DNA of 37,338 nucleotides from Streptomyces scabichelini (GCF_011045015.1 NZ_JAAKZY010000095.1:1-37338); one strand, 5' to 3'; counted from the first letter of the stretch, positions 14,412-23,765 are shown. Numbers and translations: made by a program. The notes: generated by a model from the letters alone, not told the origin.

Positions 14412-17400
14412 ATGCGATTCGGGGTGTTGGGGGAAACCGCCGTGTGGACGGATGACGGGCAGCCCGTCCGCGTCCCCGAACTCAAGGTGCGTGCCCTGCT
14501 CGCCTCCCTGCTCGTCGACCCGGGCCGGCCCGTCGCCGCGCACCGGCTGATCGACGACCTGTGGGGCGACGAACCGCCCGGCAACCCGACACGGGCCCTC
14601 CAGGCGAAGGTCTCCCAGCTGAGGCGCGTCCTCGACGAGGCCGAGCCGGGCGGGCGCGAACTCGTCGTGTCCCGCGCGCCCGGCTACCAACTGGCCCTGA
14701 CCGAAGGGTCGTTGGACGCCCACCGGTTCGCCGGGCTCGCCGCGCGGGCCAGGACGGCCCCGGACGCCCGTACAAAATCCCGGCTGCTGGGCGACGCGCT
14801 GGCGCTGTGGCGGGGTCCCGCGTTCGCCGACTTCGCGGAGGAGGCGTTCGCGCGGTCGGCCGTGAACCGGCTGGAGGAGGACCGGCTCGCCGTCGTGGAG
14901 GAGCATGCCGAGGCACGGCTCGACGCGGGCGAACACGCCGAGCTCGTCGGCGAGCTGGCCGGGCTCGTGGAGCGGCATCCGCTGCGCGAGCGGCTTCGTG
15001 CCGTACAGCTGCGCGCGCTGTACCGGGCCGGGCGGCAGAGCGAGGCACTTGCCGGGTACGAGGACCTGCGCGCCCGGCTCGCCGACGAACTCGGCCTCGA
15101 TCCCAGCCCGGAACTCGTGGAGCTGCACGGGGCGCTGCTGCGGCAGGAGGCCGGCCCGGTGGCGCCGGACGCGCCCACTCCCCGTACCAACATCCTGGCG
15201 CCGATCAGCGTGCTCGTCGGCCGGGACGACGCCATCGCCGACGTACGCGAACTCCTCGCCGGGCGACGGCTCGTCACCCTCACCGGGCCCGGCGGCGTCG
15301 GCAAGACCCGGCTCGCCCTGGCCGTCGCCGAGCAGCTGAAGGGCACCTTTCCGGACGGCGAGTGGCTCGTCGAACTCGCCGGCGTCGGGGCCGGGAGCGG
15401 CAGCGGCAGCGGCGTCGGGAGCGACCTGGCCGAGGTCGTCGCCGCCGCGATGGGGCTGCGCGACGACGGGGTCTGGGGCGTACGGCCCGAGGGCGGCGTG
15501 ACCCCGGGTGCCGCCGAGCGGCTCGCCGAAGTGCTGCGCGGCAAGCGGATGCTGCTCGTCCTCGACAACTGCGAGCACGTCGTGGACGAAGCCGCCGCAC
15601 TGGTCGAACTGCTGCTGCGCACCGCGCCCGGGCTCGTCGTCCTGACGACGAGCCAGGAGGCGCTGGCGCTCGCCGGGGAGACCCTGTGGGCGGTGGAGCC
15701 ACTGGCGCCGGAGGGCGCGGTCGAGCTGTTCGCGGTGCGGGCGTCGGCCGCCGCTCCCGGCTTCGTACTGGACGACGGCAACCGCGGTGCGGTGGAGTCG
15801 ATCTGCCGTCGTCTTGACGGCATTCCGCTCGCTCTGGAGCTCGCCGCCACCCGGGTGCGGGCGCTCGGTGTGCACCGGCTGCTGGACCGGCTCGACGACC
15901 GGTTCCGGCTGCTGGGCGCAGGGCAGCGCGGCGTCCCCGCACGGCAGCAGACCCTGCGCGCGATGATCGACTGGAGCTGGGAGCTGCTCAGCGAGCCCGA
16001 GCGGATGGTGCTGCGACGCCTCGCCGTGCACGCCGAGGGCTGTACGCCGGAGGCCGCCGAGGAGGTGTGCGGGGGTGACGGGGTCGACGAGGCCGAGGTG
16101 CTGGATCTCCTGGTGCGGCTGGTCGACCGGTCGCTGGTCGTCGTCGCGGGCGACCGGTACCGGCTCCTCGAGTCGGTGGCGGCGTACTGCTTCGAGCGGC
16201 TGCGGGAGGCCGGTGAGCTCGCTGCGTTACGGGAACGGCACCTCGCGTACTACACAGGGCTCGCGGAGGCCGCCGAGCCGCGGCTGCGTGGGCATGGTCA
16301 GCGTGAGTGGCTGGCCCGGCTGGACGCCGAGGGCGCGAACCTGCGCTGGGCGCTGGACGGAGCGGTGGAGCGAGGGGACGCCGGGCACGCGCTGCGGCTC
16401 GTCGACGCCCTCGCCTGGTACTGGGTCCTGCGCGGGCGGCTCGGCGAGGCACGCCGCTCGGTGACGGCCGCCCTCGAACTGACGGCCTCGCCGGAGCTGA
16501 CGGCTTCGCTCGAACTGGCCGACGGCGAAGCGGCGCTGCACGCACGCGTGCGTGTATGGCAGGTCGGCGTCACCATCCTGGGCGGTGACGGCGAGGCCCG
16601 GGCGGCGCGTACCGAGGCCTCGCTCAAGGAGTACGGGGAAGTGGGCGACGCCGCCGGGGTCGCGTGGGCGCGGTGGTTCCTGGCACACGCGCTGAGCGGC
16701 ACGGGCAGTCTCTCCGAGGGCGAGGCGCTCACGGAGCAGGCGCTGGACGGGTTCCGGGAGTTCGGCGACCGGTGGGGCGAGGCGGCGGCACTCGCCGACC
16801 GGTCGGCGCAGCGGCTGCTGCGGGGCGACCTGGCGGGCGCGGAGGAGGACGCCGCGCGGAGCGTGGAACTGTTCGGCGCGGTCGGCGACGCCTGCGGGCA
16901 GCTGTGGTCGGTGTACCCGCGGGCGGCGGTCGCCGAGATCCACGGCGACTACGCGCGCTCGGCCGGGCTGCAGCGGGACGCGCTGGAGACGGTACGGGAG
17001 TTCGGGCTCTCCACACAGGCCGCCGACCTGCTGTCGGGGCTCGGCCGGACCGCGCTGCTGACCGGCGACTTCGACGCGGCCAGGGAGTACCACGAGCGGG
17101 CCCGGCGCACCGCGGCCGAACTCGGCTTCCGCGCGGGCGAGATCAACGCCGAACTCGGTCTCGGGCTCGGTGCGCGGCGCGAGGGCCTGCTGGACGAGGC
17201 GGAGACGCATCTGCGGGCGGTGCTGGAGTGGCACCGGGACGTCGGTCTGGACGGCGCCAACGCGCTGATCCTCGCCGAACTCGGGTTCATCGCCGAACTG
17301 CGGGGTGATGCGGCGGGAGCGCGTTCGCTCCACGAAGAGGGATACGCGACGGCACGCTCGACGGGCGACCCGCGCGCGGTGGCCCTCGCCCTGGAGGGCC

Positions 17401-17705
17401 TGGCCGCCGCCTCCGCCCTCTCGGGCGCGGGAAAGCAGGCGGCCCTGCTGCTGGGCGCCGCGGCCGCCGTCCGCACCTCCACCGGCGCCCCCCTGCCTCC
17501 CGCGGAACGCGGCGACGTGGACCGCGCGACCGCACGGGCGCGGGAGGTGCTGGGGGAGGAGGCGGCCTTCGAGGCGGAGTTCAGGCGCGGCGAGGAACTG
17601 GGTGCGGACTGTGTCCACGTGGGTCTCAGTGGGTCTCAGTGGGGTTCGGCTGTGAGCAGGCAGCCGCCTTCCCCGCCCCGTAGGCATATGGGCCCTCCCG
17701 GTTAA
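14412..17705 (+). CDS. AfsR-like SARP regulator (BTAD, NB-ARC ATPase, TPR) with a TTA codon
   Basis: A 1097-residue cytoplasmic activator. Domains in order: OmpR-like winged helix (about 1-95; LKVRALLASLLVDPGRPV, ALQAKVSQLRRVLDE), BTAD (about 100-245; ending ELGLDPSPELVELHGALLRQ), NB-ARC ATPase (Walker A GPGGVGKT at 292-299, Walker B MLLVLDNCEH), then a TPR-rich helical C terminus. This is the architecture of AfsR and of many cluster activators, which bind heptamer repeats at -35 regions (family knowledge). The ATG at 14412 has only GGGCGG close upstream; an in-frame GTG at 14403 is possible. Codon 606 (16227-16229) is TTA, so full translation should need the bldA tRNA. The last 26 or so residues come from a 10-base tandem repeat and may be a frame-shifted tail. 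Confidence 0.9.
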   Translation: MRFGVLGETAVWTDDGQPVRVPELKVRALLASLLVDPGRPVAAHRLIDDLWGDEPPGNPTRALQAKVSQLRRVLDEAEPGGRELVVSRAPGYQLALTEGSLDAHRFAGLAARARTAPDARTKSRLLGDALALWRGPAFADFAEEAFARSAVNRLEEDRLAVVEEHAEARLDAGEHAELVGELAGLVERHPLRERLRAVQLRALYRAGRQSEALAGYEDLRARLADELGLDPSPELVELHGALLRQEAGPVAPDAPTPRTNILAPISVLVGRDDAIADVRELLAGRRLVTLTGPGGVGKTRLALAVAEQLKGTFPDGEWLVELAGVGAGSGSGSGVGSDLAEVVAAAMGLRDDGVWGVRPEGGVTPGAAERLAEVLRGKRMLLVLDNCEHVVDEAAALVELLLRTAPGLVVLTTSQEALALAGETLWAVEPLAPEGAVELFAVRASAAAPGFVLDDGNRGAVESICRRLDGIPLALELAATRVRALGVHRLLDRLDDRFRLLGAGQRGVPARQQTLRAMIDWSWELLSEPERMVLRRLAVHAEGCTPEAAEEVCGGDGVDEAEVLDLLVRLVDRSLVVVAGDRYRLLESVAAYCFERLREAGELAALRERHLAYYTGLAEAAEPRLRGHGQREWLARLDAEGANLRWALDGAVERGDAGHALRLVDALAWYWVLRGRLGEARRSVTAALELTASPELTASLELADGEAALHARVRVWQVGVTILGGDGEARAARTEASLKEYGEVGDAAGVAWARWFLAHALSGTGSLSEGEALTEQALDGFREFGDRWGEAAALADRSAQRLLRGDLAGAEEDAARSVELFGAVGDACGQLWSVYPRAAVAEIHGDYARSAGLQRDALETVREFGLSTQAADLLSGLGRTALLTGDFDAAREYHERARRTAAELGFRAGEINAELGLGLGARREGLLDEAETHLRAVLEWHRDVGLDGANALILAELGFIAELRGDAAGARSLHEEGYATARSTGDPRAVALALEGLAAASALSGAGKQAALLLGAAAAVRTSTGAPLPPAERGDVDRATARAREVLGEEAAFEAEFRRGEELGADCVHVGLSGSQWGSAVSRQPPSPPRRHMGPPG
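17619..17648 (+). repeat. 10-bp tandem repeat in the 3' end of the SARP gene
   Basis: GTGGGTCTCA occurs twice in a row (17619-17638), followed by a partial third unit GTGGGGTTCG. It encodes HVGLSGSQWG near the C terminus. Such repeats slip easily, so the reading frame after it may differ between strains. Confidence 0.6.
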
Positions 17706-17728
17706 CCCCCACGCCCTACCGTGACGCC

Positions 17729-18778
17729 ATGCGCCTGAGAACCGTACTCACCACCGTCACCGCCACCCTGGCGGCAACCACGAGCCTCGTCGTGGCCGGC
17801 CCGGCCAATGCCCACGCCCATGGCAGTGCCAATGCCAACTCCCGGCCGGATCACGCCTGTTCACCGACCGTCTCCCTCAGCAGCTTCTCCGACGCCCTCG
17901 ACAAGACGACGTACAACGGCACCTACGTCGGCAACTTCTCCGCGCTCGCCGTGGACCGGGACGGAAAGCTCGCCGCGCTGTCCGACCGGTCCTCCCTCTT
18001 CACTCTGGATCCGAAGACGCTCGCGCCGCGTTCCGTCGTCGCGCTCGCGGACGAGGGTGGGGCGGCGCTCGACTCCGAGGGGCTCGCGGTCGAGCGGGAC
18101 GGTACGCGGCTGGTGGCGTCCGAGGGGGAGCCGACGGTGCGCCGGTACGGGCGGGACGGCGCGATCCTGGGCCGCCTCCCCGTGCCGGACGACCTGCGCG
18201 TCGCCCCGGCCGGGCGTGCCGCGTCGAACCAGACCTTCGAGGCCCTGACCCTCTTCCCCGGCGGCCGCACCCTGCTGGCCGGCATGGAGGGCTCCCTGTC
18301 CGGTGACACCCCGGGCATCGTCCGCTTCCAGACGTGGCACCGCCACGGCTCGAAGGACTTCCGGCTCGCGGCCCAGTACGGCTACCGCACGGACACCGGC
18401 CTCGGCGTCGTCGAGACCGCCGCGACCCCCGACGGCCGCCTCCTCGTCCTGGAACGCGGCTTCACCTCGGGCGTCGGCAACACGGTCCGGCTCTACGCCG
18501 CCGACCTCCGCCGCGCCACGGACACGAGTGGCATCGAGACACTGACCGGCCAGAACGACGTACGGCTGATCAAGAAGACCCTCCTGGCCGACCTGGTGAA
18601 CTGCCCCACCCTTGGCGCCACCGCCAAGCAGCCCCAGCCCAACCCCCTCCTCGACAACATCGAGGCCATGACCATCACCGGCCACCACCACGGCCGCCTC
18701 AGCGTCCTCCTGGCCAGTGACGACAACCAGAACGCCGTCCAGACCACCCGCTTCTACGCCCTGCGCGTACGCCTCTGA
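17729..18778 (+). CDS. Secreted esterase-like/phytase-like beta-propeller protein
   Basis: A 349-residue protein beginning with a Sec signal peptide (MRLRTVLTTVTATLAATTSL, cleavage near GPANAHA). It matches the 'esterase-like activity of phytase' family (Pfam Phytase-like) by its pattern: NFSALAVDRDGKLAALSDRS near the start, LDSEGLAVERDGTRLVASEG, FEALTLFPGGRTLLAGMEG, RLLVLERGF and NIEAMTITGHHHGRLSVLLA followed by SDDNQN at the end. Members are extracellular beta-propellers with presumed phosphoesterase or esterase activity; activity is not proven for most. The ATG lies 23 bases after the SARP stop, with no obvious ribosome site, so it may be read through from the regulator transcript or be leaderless. 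Confidence 0.85.
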   Translation: MRLRTVLTTVTATLAATTSLVVAGPANAHAHGSANANSRPDHACSPTVSLSSFSDALDKTTYNGTYVGNFSALAVDRDGKLAALSDRSSLFTLDPKTLAPRSVVALADEGGAALDSEGLAVERDGTRLVASEGEPTVRRYGRDGAILGRLPVPDDLRVAPAGRAASNQTFEALTLFPGGRTLLAGMEGSLSGDTPGIVRFQTWHRHGSKDFRLAAQYGYRTDTGLGVVETAATPDGRLLVLERGFTSGVGNTVRLYAADLRRATDTSGIETLTGQNDVRLIKKTLLADLVNCPTLGATAKQPQPNPLLDNIEAMTITGHHHGRLSVLLASDDNQNAVQTTRFYALRVRL

Positions 18779-18871
18779 CCATTTCCGCCTCTGACCATTG
18801 CGGAGGGATGAAATCCGGTTCCGATCGCGTTGGTGCCTTCCGGCGGACAAGGATCTATGGGAGGCACCGGC

Positions 18872-21800
18872 GTGGCAGCGCAAAAGGGGGAGACGAGCGG
18901 CTGGGCACGGCGGCTCGCCGGATACGCGTGGCGGTATCCGAAGGACGTCGTGCTCGCGCTCGGCTCCTCGCTGGCCGGCATGGCGGTCATGGCGCTGGTC
19001 CCGCTCATCACCAAGGTCATCATCGACGACGTCATCGGGGATCACAGCCGGGACATGGCCCCCTGGGCCGGCGCCCTCATCGGCGCCGCCCTCCTCGTGT
19101 ACGTCCTCACGTACATCCGGCGCTACTACGGCGGCCGTCTCGCCCTCGACGTGCAGCACGACCTGCGGACCGCGATGTACGGGACGATCACCCGGCTCGA
19201 CGGACGGCGGCAGGACGAGCTGTCCACCGGGCAGGTCGTCGGCCGGGCGACCAGTGACCTCCAGCTGATCCAGGGCCTGCTGTTCATGCTCCCGATGACC
19301 ATCGGGAACATCCTGCTCTTCCTGATCTCCCTCGGGATCATGGCCTCGCTGTCGCTGCCGCTCACCCTCGTCGCGCTGGCCGTGGCCCCCGCCCTGTGGT
19401 TCATAGCCAAGCGCAGCCGCACCCGGCTGCACCCCGCCACCTGGTACGCGCAGGCGCAGGCCGCCGCCGTCGCGGGAGTCGTCGACGGCGCCGTCAGCGG
19501 CGTACGCGTGGTGAAGGGGTTCGGGCAGGAGGACCAGGAGACCGGGAAGCTGAGAGAGGTCGGACGGCGGCTCTTCGCGGGGCGGCTGCGGACCATCCGG
19601 CTCAACGCCAGGTACACCCCGGCACTGCAGTCCGTGCCGGCCCTCGGACAGGTCGCGATGCTGGCGTTCGGCGGCTGGCTCGCCGTACGCGGGCACATCA
19701 CGCTCGGTACGTTCGTCGCCTTCTCCACCTACCTCGCCCAGCTCGTCGGACCGGTCCGCATGCTCGCCATGGTGCTCACCGTCGGGCAGCAGGCCCGTGC
19801 CGGTGCCGAGCGCGTCCTGGAGCTGATCGACACCGAGCCGTCGATCGAGAACGGCCGCAAGGCCCTTCCCGCCGACGCGCCCGCGACCGTCGAGTTCGAC
19901 GACGTGTCCTTCGGGTACGAGGACGACCGGCCCGTGCTCGACGGGCTCAGCTTCGAGATCCGCCCCGGCGAGACCCTCGCCGTCGTCGGCTCCTCCGGGT
20001 CCGGCAAGTCGACCGTCTCCCTCCTCCTCCCGCGCTTCTACGACGTCACGCGCGGCGCCGTCCTCGTCGGCGGCCACGACGTGCGCGAGCTGACCCTCGA
20101 ATCCCTGCGCGCCGCGATCGGGCTCGTCCCCGAGGACTCGTTCCTCTTCTCGGACACCGTGCGCGCCAACATCGCGTACGGCCGCCCCGACGCCACCCAG
20201 AAGGAGATCGAGACCGCCGCGCGCGCCGCGCAGGCGGACCGGTTCATCGCCGAGCTGCCCGAGGGATACGACACCAAGGTCGGCGAGCAGGGCCTGACCC
20301 TCTCCGGCGGGCAGCGCCAGCGCGTCGCCCTCGCCCGCGCGATCCTCACCGACCCGCGCCTGCTGGTCCTCGACGACGCGACCTCGGCCGTGGACGCCCG
20401 GGTGGAGCACGAGATCCACGAGGCCCTCAAGCACGTCATGGAGGGCCGCACCACCCTCCTCATCGCCCACCGCCGCTCGACGCTCAACCTCGCCGACCGC
20501 ATCGCCGTACTCGACGGCGGACGCCTCGCCGACATCGGTACGCACGAGGAGCTCCAGGAGCGCTCGCCCCTGTACCGGCGGCTGCTCACCGACCCGGACG
20601 AGCTCGGCGGAGTCTCACCCGGCCACGCCCAGCCCGCCTGCCCGCTGGAGGACACCTCCGTACGCGACGAACTGGACGCCGAGTTCGACGCCGAGCGCGG
20701 GATCACGCCCCGGCTGTGGACCGGTGACCGGGAGCCCCGGGACGCGGCCATGGACGGCATGCCCGCGACACCCGAACTCCTCGCCCAGGTGGAGGCCCTG
20801 CCCCCGGCGACCGACGCGCCCGGCATCGACGAGGCGCGGGCGGTCACGCCGGAGGAGTCGTACGGGCTCAGGCGGCTTCTGAAAGGCTTCGGGCTGCCCC
20901 TCCTCGTCAGCCTCGGCCTTGTCGCGGTCGACGCCGGCATGGGGCTGCTCCTGCCCATCATGATCCGCAACGGCATCGACGACGGTGTCACCAAGCTCGC
21001 CGAGGGCGCGGTGTGGACAGCGGCCGTGCTCGCCCTGCTCACCGTGGTCGTCCAGTGGGTGGCGCAGACCGGCGAGATCCAGATGACCGGACGTACGGGC
21101 GAGCGGGTCCTGTACGCGCTCCGGCTGAAGATCTTCGCGCAGCTCCAGCGGCTGGGACTCGACTACTACGAGCGGGAGTTGACGGGTCGGATCATGACCC
21201 GGATGACGACGGACGTCGATGCCCTGTCGACGTTCCTCCAGACGGGGCTCGTCACTGCCTTCGTCTCGGTCGTCACCTTCTTCGGCATCATGGTCGCGCT
21301 GCTGTTGATCGACCTCCAGCTGGCGCTGGTCGTCTTCCTGACGCTGCCGCCGCTGATCGTCGGCACGTTCTTCTTCCGCCGGGCCAGCGTGAAGGCGTAC
21401 GAACTCGCCCGTGAGCGCGTGTCCGTGGTGAACGCGGACCTTCAGGAGTCGGTCGCCGGGCTGCGGATCGTCCAGGCGTTCAGTGGCGAGCGCGTCGGCA
21501 GGAAGAGGTTCGCGGACGGCAGCGACAGCTATCGCAGGGCGCGCATCCGCGGACAGTGGCTGATCTCGGTGTACTTCCCCTTCGTCCAGTTCCTGTCGTC
21601 GGTCGCGTCGGCCGCGGTGATCATCGTGGGCGCGGGGCGGATCGACTCGGGGACGCTCACCACCGGCGCGCTGGTCGCGTACCTGCTCTACATCGATCTT
21701 TTCTTCGCCCCCGTGCAGCAGCTCTCCCAGGTCTTCGACGGCTACCAGCAGGCGAGCGTCTCGCTGGGCCGCGTCCAGGAACTCCTCCAGGAGCCGACGT

Positions 21801-22609
21801 CGACGAAGGCCGCCGACGAGCCGCTCGAGGTGCTGTCCCTGCGGGGCGAGATCGCCTTCGAGGATGTGGACTTCGCGTACAAGGGCGACGAAGAGGCACT
21901 GAGCGGTGTGAAGTTGCACATCCCCGCCGGGCAGACCGTCGCCTTCGTCGGAGAGACCGGCGCGGGCAAGTCGACGCTGGTCAAGCTGGTCGCCCGGTTC
22001 TACGACCCGACGGGCGGGCGGGTCACCGTCGACGGCAAGGACCTGCGTTCCCTCGACCTCACCTCCTACCGGCACCGCCTTGGGGTCGTCCCCCAGGAGG
22101 CGTACCTCTTCCAGGGCACCGTCCGGGACGCCATCGCGTACGGCCGCCCGGACGCCACCGACGCCGAGGTGGAGGCCGCCGCCCGCGCGGTCGGCGCCCA
22201 CGACATGATCGCCACACTGGAGGGCGGCTACCTCCACGAGGTCGCCGAACGCGGCCGCAACCTCTCCGCCGGACAGCGCCAGCTGATCGCCCTCGCCCGC
22301 GCCGAACTCGTCGACCCCGACATCCTCCTCCTCGACGAGGCCACGGCAGCCCTTGACCTCGCCACCGAGGCCCAGGTCAACCAGGCCACGGACCGCATCG
22401 CGGGCCGCCGCACGACGCTCGTGGTCGCCCACCGCCTGACGACCGCGGCCCGCGCGGACCGGGTCGTGGTCATGGACCACGGGCGGGTCGCCGAGGACGG
22501 CACACACGACGAACTGCTCGAACGGGGCGGACGGTACGCGGAGTTGTGGCGGATGTTCGTGGGGCAGCCCGTCGCGGAGGTCGGCCCTTCGATCACTACT
22601 GCGCCGTGA
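18872..22609 (+). CDS. Fused two-half ABC exporter (ABCB type) with one degenerate ATP site
   Basis: A 1245-residue membrane protein, TMD1-NBD1-TMD2-NBD2 in one chain, which exports a drug, lipid or peptide-like substrate. The GTG at 18872 has GGGAGG seven bases upstream, better than the ATG at 18857. NBD1: Walker A GSSGSGKS (about 372), signature LSGGQ (about 477), Walker B LLVLDDATS with Asp502 where the catalytic Glu belongs, and Q-loop position Glu421 (VPEDS). NBD2: Walker A GETGAGKS (about 1027), VPQEA Q-loop, signature LSAGQ (1131-1135), Walker B LLLDEATA with Glu1156. The site built from NBD1 Walker motifs and the NBD2 signature is therefore degenerate and the other is canonical, as in heterodimeric exporters such as TM287/288 (family knowledge). 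Bacterial exporters of this kind are usually two genes; here they are fused. Its 3' end overlaps the next, convergent gene by 14 bases. Confidence 0.93.
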   Translation: MAAQKGETSGWARRLAGYAWRYPKDVVLALGSSLAGMAVMALVPLITKVIIDDVIGDHSRDMAPWAGALIGAALLVYVLTYIRRYYGGRLALDVQHDLRTAMYGTITRLDGRRQDELSTGQVVGRATSDLQLIQGLLFMLPMTIGNILLFLISLGIMASLSLPLTLVALAVAPALWFIAKRSRTRLHPATWYAQAQAAAVAGVVDGAVSGVRVVKGFGQEDQETGKLREVGRRLFAGRLRTIRLNARYTPALQSVPALGQVAMLAFGGWLAVRGHITLGTFVAFSTYLAQLVGPVRMLAMVLTVGQQARAGAERVLELIDTEPSIENGRKALPADAPATVEFDDVSFGYEDDRPVLDGLSFEIRPGETLAVVGSSGSGKSTVSLLLPRFYDVTRGAVLVGGHDVRELTLESLRAAIGLVPEDSFLFSDTVRANIAYGRPDATQKEIETAARAAQADRFIAELPEGYDTKVGEQGLTLSGGQRQRVALARAILTDPRLLVLDDATSAVDARVEHEIHEALKHVMEGRTTLLIAHRRSTLNLADRIAVLDGGRLADIGTHEELQERSPLYRRLLTDPDELGGVSPGHAQPACPLEDTSVRDELDAEFDAERGITPRLWTGDREPRDAAMDGMPATPELLAQVEALPPATDAPGIDEARAVTPEESYGLRRLLKGFGLPLLVSLGLVAVDAGMGLLLPIMIRNGIDDGVTKLAEGAVWTAAVLALLTVVVQWVAQTGEIQMTGRTGERVLYALRLKIFAQLQRLGLDYYERELTGRIMTRMTTDVDALSTFLQTGLVTAFVSVVTFFGIMVALLLIDLQLALVVFLTLPPLIVGTFFFRRASVKAYELARERVSVVNADLQESVAGLRIVQAFSGERVGRKRFADGSDSYRRARIRGQWLISVYFPFVQFLSSVASAAVIIVGAGRIDSGTLTTGALVAYLLYIDLFFAPVQQLSQVFDGYQQASVSLGRVQELLQEPTSTKAADEPLEVLSLRGEIAFEDVDFAYKGDEEALSGVKLHIPAGQTVAFVGETGAGKSTLVKLVARFYDPTGGRVTVDGKDLRSLDLTSYRHRLGVVPQEAYLFQGTVRDAIAYGRPDATDAEVEAAARAVGAHDMIATLEGGYLHEVAERGRNLSAGQRQLIALARAELVDPDILLLDEATAALDLATEAQVNQATDRIAGRRTTLVVAHRLTTAARADRVVVMDHGRVAEDGTHDELLERGGRYAELWRMFVGQPVAEVGPSITTAP

Positions 22610-23099
22610 TCTCGGAGATCTTCCGGCTCTCCAGGTCCGAGCGCACCGTGAGATAGGTGTACGTCTTCTCCCCGCCGGTGCCCGCGCCCGAGTCCCAGGT
22701 CAGCCGGACCGTCGTGTACGTGTGCCCCATGCCGCTGTCGCCGGGCGTCACCTTCCAGGCGCTCGGCACATGCTGGGAGCGCAGGATGCCGTCCGCGTCG
22801 TGCTGTTTCTCCCAGTCGAGGAGGCGGGCGCGGAGGCCGGGAGTCAGATAGAACTTCCGGAGTTCGGAGGCGGCCGCATTGCTCCCCGGGTCGTTCGCGA
22901 TGTCGATGTAGGCGCCGTAGAAGTGCGCGACACGGTCGTAGACGGCGCCGGGCCCGCCACTGCGGGACGGGGCGGGAGGCGGGCCTCCGGGGGCGTCCGC
23001 GGCGCCCGGGGCATGGGCAAGAGCCGGGACCGAAGCGGCCGTTGTCAGCAAGAGCGTGGCTGCGACGAGTACTCGGCCGATCGTTCGTGAGCGGTTCAT
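22596..23099 (-). CDS. Secreted protein of unknown function, DUF3828-like
   Basis: A 167-residue protein with a Sec signal (MNRSRTIGRVLVAATLLLTT, cleavage near PALAHA), a Pro/Gly-rich linker, then a compact domain starting VAHFYGAYIDIAND. The layout 'FYxxY ... KFYLTPGLRARLLD ... D-x-ILRSQHVPSAWKV ... TYTYLTVRSDLESRKISEI' recalls DUF3828-type proteins, an NTF2-like secreted group; I am only moderately sure. It has no Cys and no catalytic motif. The ATG at 23099 has AAAGG nine bases upstream. The stop lies inside the 3' end of the ABC exporter gene (14-base convergent overlap). It is divergent from the SapA-like gene, with 157 bases between. Confidence 0.72.
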   Translation of the reverse strand: MNRSRTIGRVLVAATLLLTTAASVPALAHAPGAADAPGGPPPAPSRSGGPGAVYDRVAHFYGAYIDIANDPGSNAAASELRKFYLTPGLRARLLDWEKQHDADGILRSQHVPSAWKVTPGDSGMGHTYTTVRLTWDSGAGTGGEKTYTYLTVRSDLESRKISEITAQ

Positions 23100-23256
23100 G
23101 GCGGACTGCCTTTCACTTCTGGCCTGTTGAGCTACGGGTAGCAGGCGAGGTCGCCCCCAAACACGGCAAACCGCTCATCGGAACCGACGACGCAACCATG
23201 CGGCGTACGTCATGCGTCCGTAGGGCAGTACGCCGATTGCTGCGGGAGGAACAACA

Positions 23257-23649
23257 GTGGACAAGCGCGCGATACGCCGACATATGGCGCTCGGCGTGGC
23301 CGTACTGACCGCCTCCGGACTGCTGTCGCTCGCGGGCCCGGGTACGGGCGACGCGGAGGCGGCGGCGCTGTGCTCCGGCCGCAAGGTGCGTACGCTGCCC
23401 TTCTCCACCGGATCCGTGCAGATCTACAAGAAGCGCGGCTACGTCTGCGCGGTGACGCTTCCCCAGCGGCAAGGCCCCCGCAAGTACATGTCCGTGAGCG
23501 TGCAGGCACGCGGCAACCGCCCGGTGACCGACAGAGGCCGCTTCACCCGCCACGCGGGCCCGGTGACGGTACACGCCGGCCACCGCTGCGTATGGGTAAA
23601 GGGTTCAGTCGGCTCGGGTTCGGCAAGCTCGGGCTGGATCCTCTGCTGA
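23257..23649 (+). CDS. Small secreted protein resembling spore-associated protein A
   Basis: A 130-residue protein. The GTG at 23257 is preceded by GGAGG. A Sec signal covers about residues 1-36 (MALGVAVLTASGLLSLAGPG). The mature domain has four Cys (LCSGRK, YVCAVTL, RCVWVKG, and the final C-terminal Cys), fitting two disulphides. The pattern 'CAVTL ... YMSVSVQA ... GRFTRHAGPVTVHAGHRC' resembles the Streptomyces spore-associated protein SapA family; this is from memory of the pattern and needs a profile search. The function of SapA-like proteins is unknown; they are found on spores and in culture fluid. A strong hairpin follows the stop at once. Confidence 0.68.
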   Translation: MDKRAIRRHMALGVAVLTASGLLSLAGPGTGDAEAAALCSGRKVRTLPFSTGSVQIYKKRGYVCAVTLPQRQGPRKYMSVSVQARGNRPVTDRGRFTRHAGPVTVHAGHRCVWVKGSVGSGSASSGWILC

Positions 23650-23650
23650 A

Positions 23651-23765
23651 GCCGGGCCCCTAAAGGAGGCCGCAGGCCGCCCTTTTAGGGGCGCGGGGCT
23701 GTGACATCTGCGGCTCCGCCGCGGGGCGCGACCAGCCACAACGGACCCGCAGGGTCAACGAATCC
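23651..23765 (+). repeat. Dispersed intergenic repeat, copy 1
   Basis: Directly after the stop of the SapA-like gene. It holds the block GGGGCGCGGGG, then TGCGGCTCCGCCGCG (a small stem) and GCGCGACCAGCC, which recur in the copies at 26138 and 34796. Its leading hairpin (23656-23692) differs in sequence but sits in the same place as the GCGCCCC-GTAA-GGGGCGC hairpin of the other copies. Confidence 0.6.
23656..23692 (+). terminator. Terminator hairpin after the SapA-like gene
   Basis: GCCCCTAAAGG (23656-23666) pairs with CCTTTTAGGGGC (23681-23692), with one bulged T, starting six bases after the stop. The loop contains a smaller GGCCG/CGGCC-like stem. It forms the left end of the dispersed repeat. 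Confidence 0.65.

Noticed and set aside
6741..18778. A secondary-metabolite cluster (MFS, LAL, methyltransferase, SDR, SARP)
   Set aside because: The accessory and regulator genes fit, but no PKS, NRPS, terpene, RiPP or other core enzyme is present between them, so a cluster cannot be claimed.
17861..20545. Minus-strand open frame of 894 codons across the esterase-like and ABC genes
   Set aside because: It spans two real genes and the gap between them, and has no recognisable domain.
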